Below are positions 31,041 to 40,840 of a stretch of 64,000 bases of DNA, piece after piece (position 1 is the stretch's first letter; each line of letters begins with the position of its first letter). The DNA is from Parafrankia discariae (lineage in GTDB: Bacteria > Actinomycetota > Actinomycetes > Frankiales > Frankiaceae). The notes beneath the pieces are model-generated. The model did no database searches. It was given only the letters and a program-made list of their open reading frames with translations, and was not told the DNA's origin. Both the position numbers and the translations under genes were made by a program. Location of the stretch: contig NZ_KB891213.1 in NCBI RefSeq assembly GCF_000373365.1, positions 166 through 64,165 of the forward strand, read 5' to 3'.

Positions 31041-33627
31041 CCTTGCCGTCGCAGCTGGAGACGAGTACCTCGCCGTCGCCGTCGTCGTCGGTGTAGTCGA
31101 CCTTCATGTCGTCGTCCCGGACCCAGCCGTAGGTCTCGGTTCCGTCGAGGCGGGCCCACCACCACGTGTCGTTGGACTTCGTGACGACGTTGCACCACAG
31201 CCAGAACTTCCGGCCCCGCACGAGCGTCACGACCGATCCGCAGGTGTCCGCCGGGCCCTCCCGCAGGACGCTCGCCGTGATCAGGACGCCGGTCCCGTCG
31301 CCGTTCGCCCTGGTGGCGGGCTTCGCGGGACAGCCGAGGCGCTGGATGGGCGTGGCGGAGACCCGCGGCGCGGGGACAGGGGTGGTGGTGGGAGTCGGCG
31401 TGGCGGTGGGCGAGGCCTCGGCACCGGCCCGCGGCGTCGTCCTCGACTCCCGGCGGATGGTGCCCGGTGTCGCTCCGGGGGAGTCCGGACCGGCTGATCC
31501 GGCGTCCTGCGACGGGGTGACCACGAGCGCGACGGGCTCGCCGCCCGCCGGCTTGGAGGCCAGCCAGAAGAACACCGCGCTGACGGTGACGACCAGCGCC
31601 AGGACGACGGTCACCAGACGCCGCCGCCGGCGGCCGCGCCGGCGAGCCCCGGCCGGGTCGCCGTCGGCCGGGTCGCCGTCGGCCGGGCCGGCGGCGTCGC
31701 CGGGGTTGGCCGGGGACGTGGGGCCGCCGGCCTGCCGCGGCCCGTCCGAGCCGGAGGCGCTGCCGGCCCCGCCCGAGGTGGCCGGGGCGGCGGTCCCGGC
31801 CGCGCCGGGGGAACCGGAGGCGGCGGAATCGGGGACGCCGAGGGAACCGGCGAAGCCGGCCGCGTCGGGACCGCTGACAGCGCCAGGGGAGCCGGTGGAA
31901 TCCGGCGCGCCCGGGGGCGGAGCGACACCCGGGTAAGCGGGTGAGCCCGAGGCGGTCCGGGGCGCCGAACCGTCCGGCGCCGCGGAGCCGTCTGGCATCG
32001 CCGAACCGTCCTGCGCCGCGGAACCGCTGGAACCGCTGGTTTCGACGGCTGGCGCCGCGGGGGCGTCCGGCGGGGATCCGCCGGGTGGCTGGGCCGGGGC
32101 GTTCCCGGGGGTGGCTGGGGCGGCGGGGCCGGCGGCCGCGAGGGCGCCGCGGACGGCGGAGGAGCCGAACGCGGCCTGCGCGCCGTCCATCCCGTTCGCG
32201 GCGAGCCCCGGGGTACCCGCGCCGTCCTCGGCGTTGGGCGCGGGTGTCCCCAGCCCACCGGAGGTGTCATAGCCGGCCGAGCCCCGTCCGCCGCCGACCG
32301 CGGGCCCCGCGGGCCCCGCGGCGACGCTCGCCGCTCCGAGCGCGCGGGGTACGCGCGGCGCGCACAGCGCCCGCGGCTGGCGGGCCGCGTTGAGGGCACG
32401 CGGGGAGACTCCCGCGTTGAGCGCGTTGAGCGCATGGGGCGGGTGGGGGGCGCGGGCGATGTGGGTGATCGACGCCGAGGAGTAGGCCGACACCGAGCGA
32501 GCCGCCGCCGGGGAGGCGGCGCCCGCGTCGTCGCCGCTCGGCTCACTCGGGAAGGGCGTGCCCAGCGCGTCCATCGCGTCCGGCGCGCCCGTCGGCGCCG
32601 ACTGGAACGTCGGCGGCGGGACCGCCGGCATGCTCGCGGTCGGTGAGGGCACGGTGGAGATCCGGTACCGGGTGACCTCGGCCGCGACCGTGGGCGGCAG
32701 CCATCCGCCGCCGGTCTGCAGGTAGAGGTCATCGGTGATCGCGGATCGGCACAGCTCGATCACCTGGGTGGACGTCGGCCGCTCCGCCGGGTCCTTGGCC
32801 AGGCAACGGGCGAGTACCGCCCGCACGTTGTCCGGGCAGTGCTCCCAGTCGGGCTGTTGGTGCTCAATGCGGTGGAACACCGCGGCGTCCGACCCGAACG
32901 GGGGACGTCCGGTCAGCGCGTAATAGGCGGTGGAGCCGAGCGCGAACACATCGCCCGCGGCGTCGATCTGCTTTCCCCGGACCTGTTCCGGTGACATGAA
33001 TGCGGGTGTTCCTATGCGTACACCCGTTTGGGTCATGGCCGCGGTCGATGTCTCGATGGCCCGGGCCACACCGAAATCAATTACCCGTGGCCCGTCGTCG
33101 GCGAGGATGACGTTGCCGGGCTTCAGATCGCGGTGGATCACACCCGACCGGTGGATGGACTGCAGTGCCTCGGCCACACCCGCGATCAGCATCAGCACGG
33201 TCGCCGACGGGAGCGCGCCCTGGCGCACCACGGCGACCGCCAGCGAGGGGGCGGCGACGTAGGCGGTGGCGATCCACGGGCGCAGGGCCTCGGGATCGGC
33301 GTCGATCACAGGAACGGTGTAGGGCCCCTGGACACGGCGCGCGATCGCGACCTCTTTCGAGAACCGGCTGCGGAAGTCGGGGTCCGCCGCCAGTTCCGGG
33401 CGGGCCACCTTGAGCGCGATCGGACGTCCACCGGGGGTGTACGACAGGTACACCGCGCCCATGCCGCCTTCGCCGATCCGGGCCCGCAGCAGATATCGGC
33501 TCACACTGTGTGGATCGTGCGGCGTCAGTGGGGTAAACACCGCATCGCGCACGGGTTCGATCCGACTGGCGGGCGCTGCCGGCTCGCCTGGACCCACCCC
33601 GACCGCGCTCTGCGGAGTGTCGCTCAT
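31027..33627 (-). CDS. PknB-type transmembrane Ser/Thr protein kinase
   Basis: An 866-residue Hanks-type kinase. The kinase domain (about residues 40-300) has the glycine loop IGEGGMGAVYLS, Lys in IALKVARPEL, catalytic VIHRDLKPGNVIL, metal-binding VIDFGVARA and the APE-like SPEQVRG. A ~360-residue Ala/Pro/Gly-rich linker leads to one membrane helix (VTVVLALVVTVSAVFFWLA after a run of Arg). The outer C-terminus (WLWCNVVTKSNDTWWWARLDG, YGWVRDDDM) resembles an SH3-like sensor domain with four Cys. It replaces the PASTA repeats of PknB. The ATG at 33627 follows GGGAGGGGG. Two CGAC-N3-GTCG repeats lie 34-60 bp upstream. Confidence 0.9.
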   Translation of the reverse strand: MSDTPQSAVGVGPGEPAAPASRIEPVRDAVFTPLTPHDPHSVSRYLLRARIGEGGMGAVYLSYTPGGRPIALKVARPELAADPDFRSRFSKEVAIARRVQGPYTVPVIDADPEALRPWIATAYVAAPSLAVAVVRQGALPSATVLMLIAGVAEALQSIHRSGVIHRDLKPGNVILADDGPRVIDFGVARAIETSTAAMTQTGVRIGTPAFMSPEQVRGKQIDAAGDVFALGSTAYYALTGRPPFGSDAAVFHRIEHQQPDWEHCPDNVRAVLARCLAKDPAERPTSTQVIELCRSAITDDLYLQTGGGWLPPTVAAEVTRYRISTVPSPTASMPAVPPPTFQSAPTGAPDAMDALGTPFPSEPSGDDAGAASPAAARSVSAYSSASITHIARAPHPPHALNALNAGVSPRALNAARQPRALCAPRVPRALGAASVAAGPAGPAVGGGRGSAGYDTSGGLGTPAPNAEDGAGTPGLAANGMDGAQAAFGSSAVRGALAAAGPAAPATPGNAPAQPPGGSPPDAPAAPAVETSGSSGSAAQDGSAMPDGSAAPDGSAPRTASGSPAYPGVAPPPGAPDSTGSPGAVSGPDAAGFAGSLGVPDSAASGSPGAAGTAAPATSGGAGSASGSDGPRQAGGPTSPANPGDAAGPADGDPADGDPAGARRRGRRRRRLVTVVLALVVTVSAVFFWLASKPAGGEPVALVVTPSQDAGSAGPDSPGATPGTIRRESRTTPRAGAEASPTATPTPTTTPVPAPRVSATPIQRLGCPAKPATRANGDGTGVLITASVLREGPADTCGSVVTLVRGRKFWLWCNVVTKSNDTWWWARLDGTETYGWVRDDDMKVDYTDDDGDGEVLVSSCDGKVTPR

Positions 33628-34156
33628 CGTCCCCCTCCCGGGGCCGCGCCCAAATCGAATCGACCATGTCGGTAGAACGACCATGTCGTAAGAAATGGGT
33701 TTAAGGCAGTCACGTGCATCTTATGGGTGCCTACCCCGCCAACCGCCTGTTCGGGCAGGTGGTCTGGGTCCGGCCGGGGTGTGACCGTGCGCTCGTGTGG
33801 GTCGCGTTACGGCCTACTTGACGGCCCCGGTTCGACGGTTTTCAGGCCCATGACCTGCACGGAGTCGCAGCGGCGAGGGCCGGGCGGCCGCGGTGGCGCC
33901 CACCGGTCGGCACCTGGCCGGCATTCGGACGACACCCCGGCCGCGCGGCCGACGGCCCGCCGGATCGCCCGGATGGGTGGGAACCCGCGAGCCCGCCAAT
34001 GGCCGATCCGCGCACACCGCGCCCGGTCGGCTGCGCACGGCACCAGAAACCACACGGAGCGACAACGGCGGCGAGATCGGACACCGGGATCGGGATCGGG
34101 AGCGTGATCGGGATCGGACACCGGGAAAGGCGGCGGCCTCGCCTACCCGGCCTCTC
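33628..34156. other. Gene-free 0.5-kb region between kinase and FMN reductase genes
   Basis: No supported gene. It holds the AT-richer kinase promoter region (33640-33720) with two 11-bp palindromic repeats, and near the other end a pair of 14-bp direct repeats, GATCGGACACCGGG, at 34075-34088 and 34112-34125, separated by further GATCGGG units. Confidence 0.55.
33661..33688. promoter_or_regulatory. Pair of 11-bp repeats upstream of the kinase gene
   Basis: CGACCATGTCG occurs at 33661-33671 and 33678-33688. Each copy is a palindrome (CGAC, 3 bases, GTCG), and the copies are 17 bases apart start to start, 34 bp upstream of the kinase start. Possible operator; the binding protein is unknown. 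Confidence 0.45.
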
Positions 34157-34792
34157 CTACCCGGCGTCGCCGGGGACGGAACGGGCCGCGGGAACCAGCC
34201 CGAGCGGCCGTGTCCGGCGGGCGTCGCGCAGGACGGTGCCCCACCACGAGAGCTCGTCCAACAGGATCCGCGCGGCCTCGGTGGCCTCCCGCGGGTCCGC
34301 GAGTGACCCGGCGGCGTCGAACAGCTGGTAGTACCGCGGGAACGAGACATAGTGGCGCACGGTGTGCGCGTGCAGCTCGCCGAACACCTGCCGCAGGTGC
34401 TCGATCGCGAGCAGGCCGCCGCTGGCCCCGCTGTACCCGACGAACCCGATCGCCTTGGCCCGCCACTCCAGGTGGTACCAGTCGATGGCGGCCTTGAGCG
34501 ACGCCGGATAGCTGCGGTTGTAGTCGGGCGTCACCACCACGTAGACGTCCGCGGCCGCGACGCGCCGGCTCAGCTCGGCCAGGGCGGGGGGACGGACGAG
34601 GTCCGGCGCGATCGCCGGCGGCACCGCCGGCAGCGCGAGCGGCAGCGGGGTGTCGGCGAGGTCGATCAGGTCGACGGTGAAGCCGCCGTGCGCTTCGGCC
34701 TGTTCGACGAACCACCGCGCGACCACCGGGCCGAACCGGCCCTCCCGGACGCTTCCGATGATCACGGCGAGGTCGAGGGTGTCTCCGGGCAT
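34157..34792 (-). CDS. NADPH-dependent FMN reductase-family flavoprotein
   Basis: A 211-residue protein of the NADPH-dependent FMN reductase (flavodoxin-like) family. LAVIIGSVREGRFGPVVARWF is the FMN phosphate loop and TPDYNRSYPASLKAAIDW the conserved flavin/substrate motif, followed by AIGFVGYSGASGG. Likely an FMN or azo/quinone reductase in the cytoplasm. The frame is open upstream to 35692, but the ATG at 34792 with AAGGAG eight bases before it begins the conserved region. It is divergent from an XRE regulator, with three 17-bp repeats between them, which suggests control by that regulator. Confidence 0.88.
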   Translation of the reverse strand: MPGDTLDLAVIIGSVREGRFGPVVARWFVEQAEAHGGFTVDLIDLADTPLPLALPAVPPAIAPDLVRPPALAELSRRVAAADVYVVVTPDYNRSYPASLKAAIDWYHLEWRAKAIGFVGYSGASGGLLAIEHLRQVFGELHAHTVRHYVSFPRYYQLFDAAGSLADPREATEAARILLDELSWWGTVLRDARRTRPLGLVPAARSVPGDAG

Positions 34793-34818
34793 CCGGCTGG
34801 CTCCTTCACTGCGGGACA

Positions 34819-34869
34819 TCGATCGGTGTGGGAGGTCGATCGGTGTGGGAGGTCGATTGCTGTGGGGCG
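34819..34869. promoter_or_regulatory. Three 17-bp tandem repeats between divergent reductase and regulator genes
   Basis: Units TCGATCGGTGTGGGAGG at 34819-34835 and 34836-34852 are identical; a third at 34853-34869 has four changes, and the next bases (TCGATCCGG) begin a partial fourth. They lie between the reductase start (34792) and the regulator start (34985), as expected for an operator array. Confidence 0.6.
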
Positions 34870-34984
34870 TCGATCCGGCGACGCCGCCCACGCTGGCGCG
34901 CCGCCGTCGGGGCGGGGAGACCGGCCTGAGGCTGGTAGCGGGAGGGCCACGATCCGGCCGTCGTGGTCGGTTACGGTCAGGTCC

Positions 34985-35851
34985 ATGGCCGGCAACGAAC
35001 TGGGTCTCTTCCTGCGGGCCCGACGCGAGGCCATTCACCCGGCGGACATCGGCCTGCCGGCCGGCCCCCGCCGGCGCACCCCCGGGCTGCGCCGCTCCGA
35101 GCTGGCGACGCTCGCCGGCGTCAGCGTGGAGTACGTGACGCGCCTTGAGCAGGGCCGTGACCGCCGGCCCTCCGCCGCGGTGCTCGCCACCCTCGCCGAC
35201 ACGCTGCGGCTCACCCCGCGCGAGCGGATCCACCTGCACCGGCTCAGCAAGGGCGCCGAGGGCGGCTTCACCTGCGGGGTGGGCGCGGCCCCGGCCCGCG
35301 CGGTGCGCCCGACCGTGCGGGCGCTGCTGGCGCACCTCGAACCGGCCGCCGCGGTGCTGCTCAACCGGGTGAGCGACGTGCTCGCCCACACCCCGGCCTA
35401 CGAGCGGCTCGCCCGTCCGATCGGCCTGCTGGACGGCCCGCCCCGCCCGGGCGCCGTGCCGAACCTGGCCCGTTTCGTCTTCACCGACGAGCGGGCGCGC
35501 CGGGCCTGGCCCGACTGGGACCAGGTCGCGGACGACCAGGTGGCCGCGCTCAAGCAGGGTCCCTTCCGGGCGGACCGCTACGTCGCGGCGCTCGCCGACG
35601 AGCTCAGCGTCACCGCCGGAGCGGCCTTCGTCGAGCGGGTCGCCTCGGTGCCGGGCCTGCCCGCGGCCAGCGGCGTCACCCGCCTCGCCCATCCCGAGGC
35701 GGGCGAGCTGCGGCTGGCCTTCGAGACGCTGGAGCTGCCCGCCGACGACGACCTGCGCCTCGTCGTGCAGCTACCGGCGGACGCGCCGACCGCCGTTGCC
35801 CTGGACCGACTGCGGGTAGGCCGATCCCCGCTGCGCGCGGTGCCCGACTGA
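34985..35851 (+). CDS. XRE-family regulator with MmyB-type ligand-binding domain
   Basis: A 288-residue regulator. The N-terminal helix-turn-helix is FLRARREAIHPAD, RRTPGLRRSELATLAGVSVEYVTRLEQG and LATLADTLRLTPRERIHLHRL, the pattern of actinobacterial XRE regulators. The C-terminal two thirds match the MmyB-like ligand-binding (PAS-related) domain. The frame extends upstream to 34352, over the neighbouring gene, but the ATG at 34985 is the natural start. It is divergent from the FMN reductase; members often control an adjacent divergent oxidoreductase. A second member of this family is at 57497. Confidence 0.88.
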   Translation: MAGNELGLFLRARREAIHPADIGLPAGPRRRTPGLRRSELATLAGVSVEYVTRLEQGRDRRPSAAVLATLADTLRLTPRERIHLHRLSKGAEGGFTCGVGAAPARAVRPTVRALLAHLEPAAAVLLNRVSDVLAHTPAYERLARPIGLLDGPPRPGAVPNLARFVFTDERARRAWPDWDQVADDQVAALKQGPFRADRYVAALADELSVTAGAAFVERVASVPGLPAASGVTRLAHPEAGELRLAFETLELPADDDLRLVVQLPADAPTAVALDRLRVGRSPLRAVPD

Positions 35852-36084
35852 CCGGAATTCACCGTGACGGTGGCATCCGTGTGATCCCCGAAAACGTCCG
35901 TCCGCTCTGTGCGGACCTACTGCTCCGGCGCGCGTCCGTCGCCGCGGCCCCGGGGAGTGCCGGACATGGCCGGAGTCCGGCATGCCCACCTGTGGGCGCG
36001 TCGGAATGACGCTGGCAGCATGCGTGGTTGAAGTCTCCGCACCGCGCCGCGAATCGGCGTCCTGACTGATCGTAGGGTGGACCT

Positions 36085-37485
<1,401 letters not shown>

Positions 37486-37501
37486 CGGTCGGGGGGCGGC
37501 A

Positions 37502-37888
37502 ATGCGGATCAACCTGACCAGCGTCCTGGTCGACGACCAGGACAAGGCGCTGCGCTTCTATACCGAGGTCCTCGGCTTCGTGAAGAAGGCCGAGGTGCCG
37601 TTGGGTGGGTACCGCTGGCTCACGGTCGTCTCCCCGGACGGCCCCGAAGGCGTGGAACTGCTGCTGGAGCCGGACGCGCACCCCGCCGCCCGCCCGTTCA
37701 AGGACGCGCTCGTCGCCGACGGCATCCCCTACACGGCGTTCGCCGTCGACGACGTCCACGCCGAGGTCGCCCGGCTGCGCGCGCTCGGTGTCCGCTTCAC
37801 CCAGGAGCCGACGGAGCTGGGGCCGGTCACCACCGCCGTCCTCGACGACACCTGCGGCAACCTCATCCAGATCGTCCAGCACCACTGA
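37502..37888 (+). CDS. VOC (glyoxalase/bleomycin resistance) family protein
   Basis: A 128-residue protein with the vicinal-oxygen-chelate fold: RINLTSVLVDDQDKALRFYTEVLGF at the start of the first module and VDDVHAEVARLRALGVRF with DTCGNLIQIVQ ending the second. The His and Glu metal ligands of true glyoxalase I are only partly in place, so the substrate is unknown. ATG at 37502 with GGGGGG upstream, 16 bp after lpd. Confidence 0.88.
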   Translation: MRINLTSVLVDDQDKALRFYTEVLGFVKKAEVPLGGYRWLTVVSPDGPEGVELLLEPDAHPAARPFKDALVADGIPYTAFAVDDVHAEVARLRALGVRFTQEPTELGPVTTAVLDDTCGNLIQIVQHH

Positions 37889-37889
37889 G

Positions 37890-37911
37890 CGGCGGAGCCT
37901 CTCCTCCGCCG
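37890..37911 (+). terminator. Short hairpin after the lpd-VOC pair
   Basis: An 8-bp perfect stem (CGGCGGAG and complement) with a 6-base loop starting 2 bases after the VOC stop codon. No T-run, as usual in high-GC actinomycetes. Confidence 0.5.
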
Positions 37912-37976
37912 AATCCCAGTCCACCGAACCTCGCGGCGGCCCCGCGCCGCCTCGGCGGACGGAGGGCTCACCCGAC

Positions 37977-38024
37977 GCGAGTTGTGTCACCAGCACCTGG
38001 CGGGGCGCGGACAACTCGCTTCGA
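37977..38024. repeat. Inverted repeat, copy 2 of a repeated palindrome
   Basis: Arms GCGAGTTGT (37977-37985) and ACAACTCGC (38011-38019) enclose 25 bases. The right arm plus flank (38012-38024) is the reverse complement of the 13-mer TCGAAGCGAGTTG found at 19955-19967. Confidence 0.6.
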
Positions 38025-38048
38025 CCGAACGGCGCGGGAGCCGCGAAC

Positions 38049-39275
38049 TCAGGCGGTGGCCAGGTAGGCCGCCGCCTTCTCCGGGTCGAGGAACCAGTCC
38101 TGGAAGTCCGACGGGTCGTCGAAGCCGTTCACGAACCGTCGGGCCACCGCGGGGTTCGCCTGCGCGGCGCCGAGGATCTGCTGCACGTGCGGGGGCGGGG
38201 GCTGCAGCAGGGCGTTCGTCCAGACCGTGACGTCGTGCGCGCTCGCCCAGTAGCGGTCGAAGGTGGCCTGCATCCACTCCTGGTCGAACGGCTTGTCACC
38301 GTGTTCGAGGATGCTGGCCAGATACGACGTCGCGCACTTCGCGGCGTTGTTCGAGCCCTGGCCGGTGATCGGGTCGTTCGCCACGACGACGTCGGCCATC
38401 CCGAGCACCGCCCCGCCCGCGGGCAGGTTGCCCACCGGCCGCCGCACGACTGGGGTGTACCCGCCGGCCAGGGTCGCGTGGTCGTCGGTGAGCTCGACCT
38501 TCGCGCAGCGCTCGTACTCCCAGGGCAGGAACCGCTCGATGAGGTCCAGGATGCGGCGCAGGTGCTCGGCGGGCTTCGGGTGGTCGTCCCAGCAGTCCAG
38601 CGGGCCGCCCGGGATCCCCTCGAAGAAGAGGATGTCGCAGTTCCCGCTCAGCGTGTACGCCGGGATCATGAACAGCTCGCCGACCCCGGGGATGATGTTG
38701 AACCGCACACCCGGCGCGGTGGGATGCTCCGGCCGGGGCGCCAGGCCGTGCACGTACGCGAGCGACAGCGCGCGCTGGGGGACGGTGTACGGCGAGCGGG
38801 CGGCGTCGCGGTCGAACAGGCCGACCAGCTCGCCCTTGCCGGCGGCGACCACGACGAGGTCGTAGAGATCGACGAGCCCGTTCAGGTCGGCCGTGGTGAC
38901 GCCGTGCAGGATGAGCTTGCCGCCGCGCTCCTCGAACAGCTCGGCCCAGCCGGCCATCTTGACCCGCTGGTCGACCGACTGCGCGTAGTGGTCCAGCGGG
39001 GCGAACCAGTCGAGCGCCCGGCCGCCGTCCGGCCCCGCGATCGACAGCCCGAGCCCCTCGATGCGGACGGTGTCGGCCTCCCAGAGGTTGAGGCCGTGGT
39101 CGCGCTCGGACTGCAGCGCGCTGTGGAACATCGCCTGGGTCGACATGACCCGGCCCCGGCGGATCTCCTCGGGGGAGCGCGCGGACATCACCGTCACGTC
39201 GTAGTCGTGCTCGCGCAGGGTCAGGGCCAGCTGCAGGCCGGACTGGCCCGCACCGACGATCAGGATCTTACGCAT
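38049..39275 (-). CDS. Styrene/indole-monooxygenase-like FAD protein coupled to conservon B
   Basis: A 408-residue flavoprotein. KILIVGAGQSGLQLALTLREHDYDVTV is the FAD-binding Rossmann motif. LYDLVVVAAGKGELVGLF, SPYTVPQRALSLAY, and VVVANDPITGQGSNNAAKCA closely follow the layout of StyA, the epoxidase half of two-component styrene/indole monooxygenases. StyA uses FADH2 from a separate reductase (StyB); none is encoded next to it. The ATG at 39275 overlaps the end of cvnD by 8 bp, so it is made together with the conservon and occupies the place normally held by a cytochrome P450. Substrate unknown; a sensory or redox role is also possible. Confidence 0.82.
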   Translation of the reverse strand: MRKILIVGAGQSGLQLALTLREHDYDVTVMSARSPEEIRRGRVMSTQAMFHSALQSERDHGLNLWEADTVRIEGLGLSIAGPDGGRALDWFAPLDHYAQSVDQRVKMAGWAELFEERGGKLILHGVTTADLNGLVDLYDLVVVAAGKGELVGLFDRDAARSPYTVPQRALSLAYVHGLAPRPEHPTAPGVRFNIIPGVGELFMIPAYTLSGNCDILFFEGIPGGPLDCWDDHPKPAEHLRRILDLIERFLPWEYERCAKVELTDDHATLAGGYTPVVRRPVGNLPAGGAVLGMADVVVANDPITGQGSNNAAKCATSYLASILEHGDKPFDQEWMQATFDRYWASAHDVTVWTNALLQPPPPHVQQILGAAQANPAVARRFVNGFDDPSDFQDWFLDPEKAAAYLATA

Positions 39276-39882
39276 GCGTCCGTGTCCTCCTGGGTTCCGG
39301 GACCTGGGCCAGTGACATCGTGTGCAGAACCAGTTCCCGCAGCACCTGAGCCGTCGACGCCGTCTCGCGGGCGTCGCAGGTGACGAGCGGGATGTCCGGG
39401 CGCAGCGCGAGCGCCTCCCGGACCTCCTCGACGTCGTGCCACAGCTTTCCCTCGAAACGGTTGACGGCGACGATGTACGGGACCGTCGAGTCGTTCTCGA
39501 AGTAGTTCAGCGCGGCGAAGGACTGGTCGAGACGGCGGCTGTCGACGAGAACGATCGCGCCCAGCGCACCGCGCGACAGGTCGTCCCAGAGGAACCAGAA
39601 ACGGGGCTGGCCCGGGGTGCCGAACAGGTACAGCACCAGGTCCGGGTAAAGCGAGATCCGGCCGAAGTCCATCGCGACCGTCGTCGTGCTCTTCCCGCCG
39701 CTCATGGACAGGTCGTCGATGCCTTCACTGGCCTCGGTCATCCACGCCTCCGTGCTGAGCGGAGGAACCTCCGAGATCGACCTGACCAGCGTGGTCTTGC
39801 CCACTCCGAACCCGCCCGCGATCACGATCTTCGCGGAGATCGCCGTGGCGGGGTCGAGTTCGTCGGCGTCGGTCGGGGTCAT
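39268..39882 (-). CDS. cvnD: CvnD, conservon B small GTPase
   Basis: A 204-residue GTPase with P-loop IVIAGGFGVGKTTLVRS, switch region STEAWMTEAS, TTVAMDFGRI, TPGQPRFWFLWDD at the G3 position and VNRFEG at G4. It is the paralogue of the CvnD at 13173. The ATG at 39882 is preferred because GGAG lies five bases before it; a GTG at 39888 is in frame but poorly placed. It overlaps the StyA-like gene by 8 bp. Expected to be the membrane-associated G-protein of the module. Confidence 0.92.
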   Translation of the reverse strand: MTPTDADELDPATAISAKIVIAGGFGVGKTTLVRSISEVPPLSTEAWMTEASEGIDDLSMSGGKSTTTVAMDFGRISLYPDLVLYLFGTPGQPRFWFLWDDLSRGALGAIVLVDSRRLDQSFAALNYFENDSTVPYIVAVNRFEGKLWHDVEEVREALALRPDIPLVTCDARETASTAQVLRELVLHTMSLAQVPEPRRTRTHA

Positions 39883-39918
39883 GCCCACTCCACACCGCCG
39901 TCCGGACCCGGAGTCGCG

Positions 39919-40311
39919 TCAGACCGGGAGCTCCCGCAGGCCACTGAGAATCCTTTCGAGCATGTTTCGATCATGGTGGTAGGTGTGGGCCGTGGGGTGG
40001 ATGAGGATCGCCCCCTGTGCGGCCAGATCGCTGATCAGGACGCGGACCACCCCGAGCGGGATCGACAGCATCACCGAGAGCTCGGCGATGGACAGCTGCC
40101 CCCGGGCGCGTTCGTACAGCGCCTTGGACTCGGGCATCAGCGTCTCGCTGAGCGTCGGGTCGTAGCTCGGCACCGAGACCAGGGTCTCGACGAGCAGGTG
40201 ATGCCGGGCCCTCGTCCGGCCCCCGGTGAGGGCGTAGGGGCGGATCCGCTTGCTGCGCGGGCCACGCTTCGGCCGTCCGTTCTGTGCGGAGTCTTCAGAC
40301 ATGCTCTTCAC
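39919..40311 (-). CDS. cvnC: CvnC, DUF742 protein of conservon B
   Basis: A DUF742 protein of up to 130 residues: RIRPYALTGGRTRARHHLLVETLV, then LSIAELSVMLSIPLGVVRVLISDLAAQGAIL (winged helix) and LERILSGLREL at the end. The first ~20 residues are basic. GTG at 40311 gives the longest form; the ATG at 40302 is an equally good start. It is 36 bp upstream of cvnD. Confidence 0.9.
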   Translation of the reverse strand: MKSMSEDSAQNGRPKRGPRSKRIRPYALTGGRTRARHHLLVETLVSVPSYDPTLSETLMPESKALYERARGQLSIAELSVMLSIPLGVVRVLISDLAAQGAILIHPTAHTYHHDRNMLERILSGLRELPV

Positions 40312-40396
40312 GATTCTGGTCCGTCCCCCGTCCTGGTCCGTGCGTCGCCCGCCGCGGCGGGATCATCCGTGCCGTGATCCGCCGCGTTGTCCCGGC

Positions 40397-40840
40397 TCAG
40401 CTCGGTACCTGGCGTCCGACCAGGACGCGGCGCAGGTCCGCGCGCCGGTCCGGGGTGAGCGCGTGCCCGGCGTGCAGCACGAACTGTGTCATCTCGTAGC
40501 CGACCACCTTCATGTCGCAGTCCGGTCCGGTCAGCACGGCGAGTCCCGCTCCCTCGTCGATGCTCATGAACAGGAAGTAGCCACCGCTGAGCCGCACGAT
40601 GATCTGCTCGCAGGTTCCCCGGTCGAACAACGTCGCACTGTTGCGGGCAAGGCTGAGCATCGCGCTGGCGATCGCCGCGAGCTGGTCCCGCTCCGCGGAG
40701 CTCACCCCGTCGGACGCGGTGAGCGACAGGCCGTCGGACGAGAGGATCAGGGCATGGGTGACACCGTGGACCTTGCCGACGAAGTCATTGATCAGCCAGC
40801 TGAAGTCGTGGTCCGCGCGGCGGTTGGTCTGATCCGTCAC
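40397..40840 (-). CDS. cvnB: CvnB, roadblock/LC7 protein of conservon B
   Basis: A 147-residue roadblock/LC7 protein: FSWLINDFVGKVHGVTHALILSSDGLSL, RDQLAAIASAMLSLARNS and GLAVLTGPDCDMKVVGYEM. The GTG start at 40840 overlaps the cvnA stop as GTGA, so translation is coupled. Roadblock proteins regulate Ras-like GTPases, here the cvnD product. It is 85 bp from cvnC. Confidence 0.92.
   Translation of the reverse strand: MTDQTNRRADHDFSWLINDFVGKVHGVTHALILSSDGLSLTASDGVSSAERDQLAAIASAMLSLARNSATLFDRGTCEQIIVRLSGGYFLFMSIDEGAGLAVLTGPDCDMKVVGYEMTQFVLHAGHALTPDRRADLRRVLVGRQVPS

Noticed and set aside
34352-34984. N-terminal extension of the XRE regulator gene
   Set aside because: The upstream frame runs antisense through the FMN reductase gene and across the operator repeats; the conserved protein starts at 34985.
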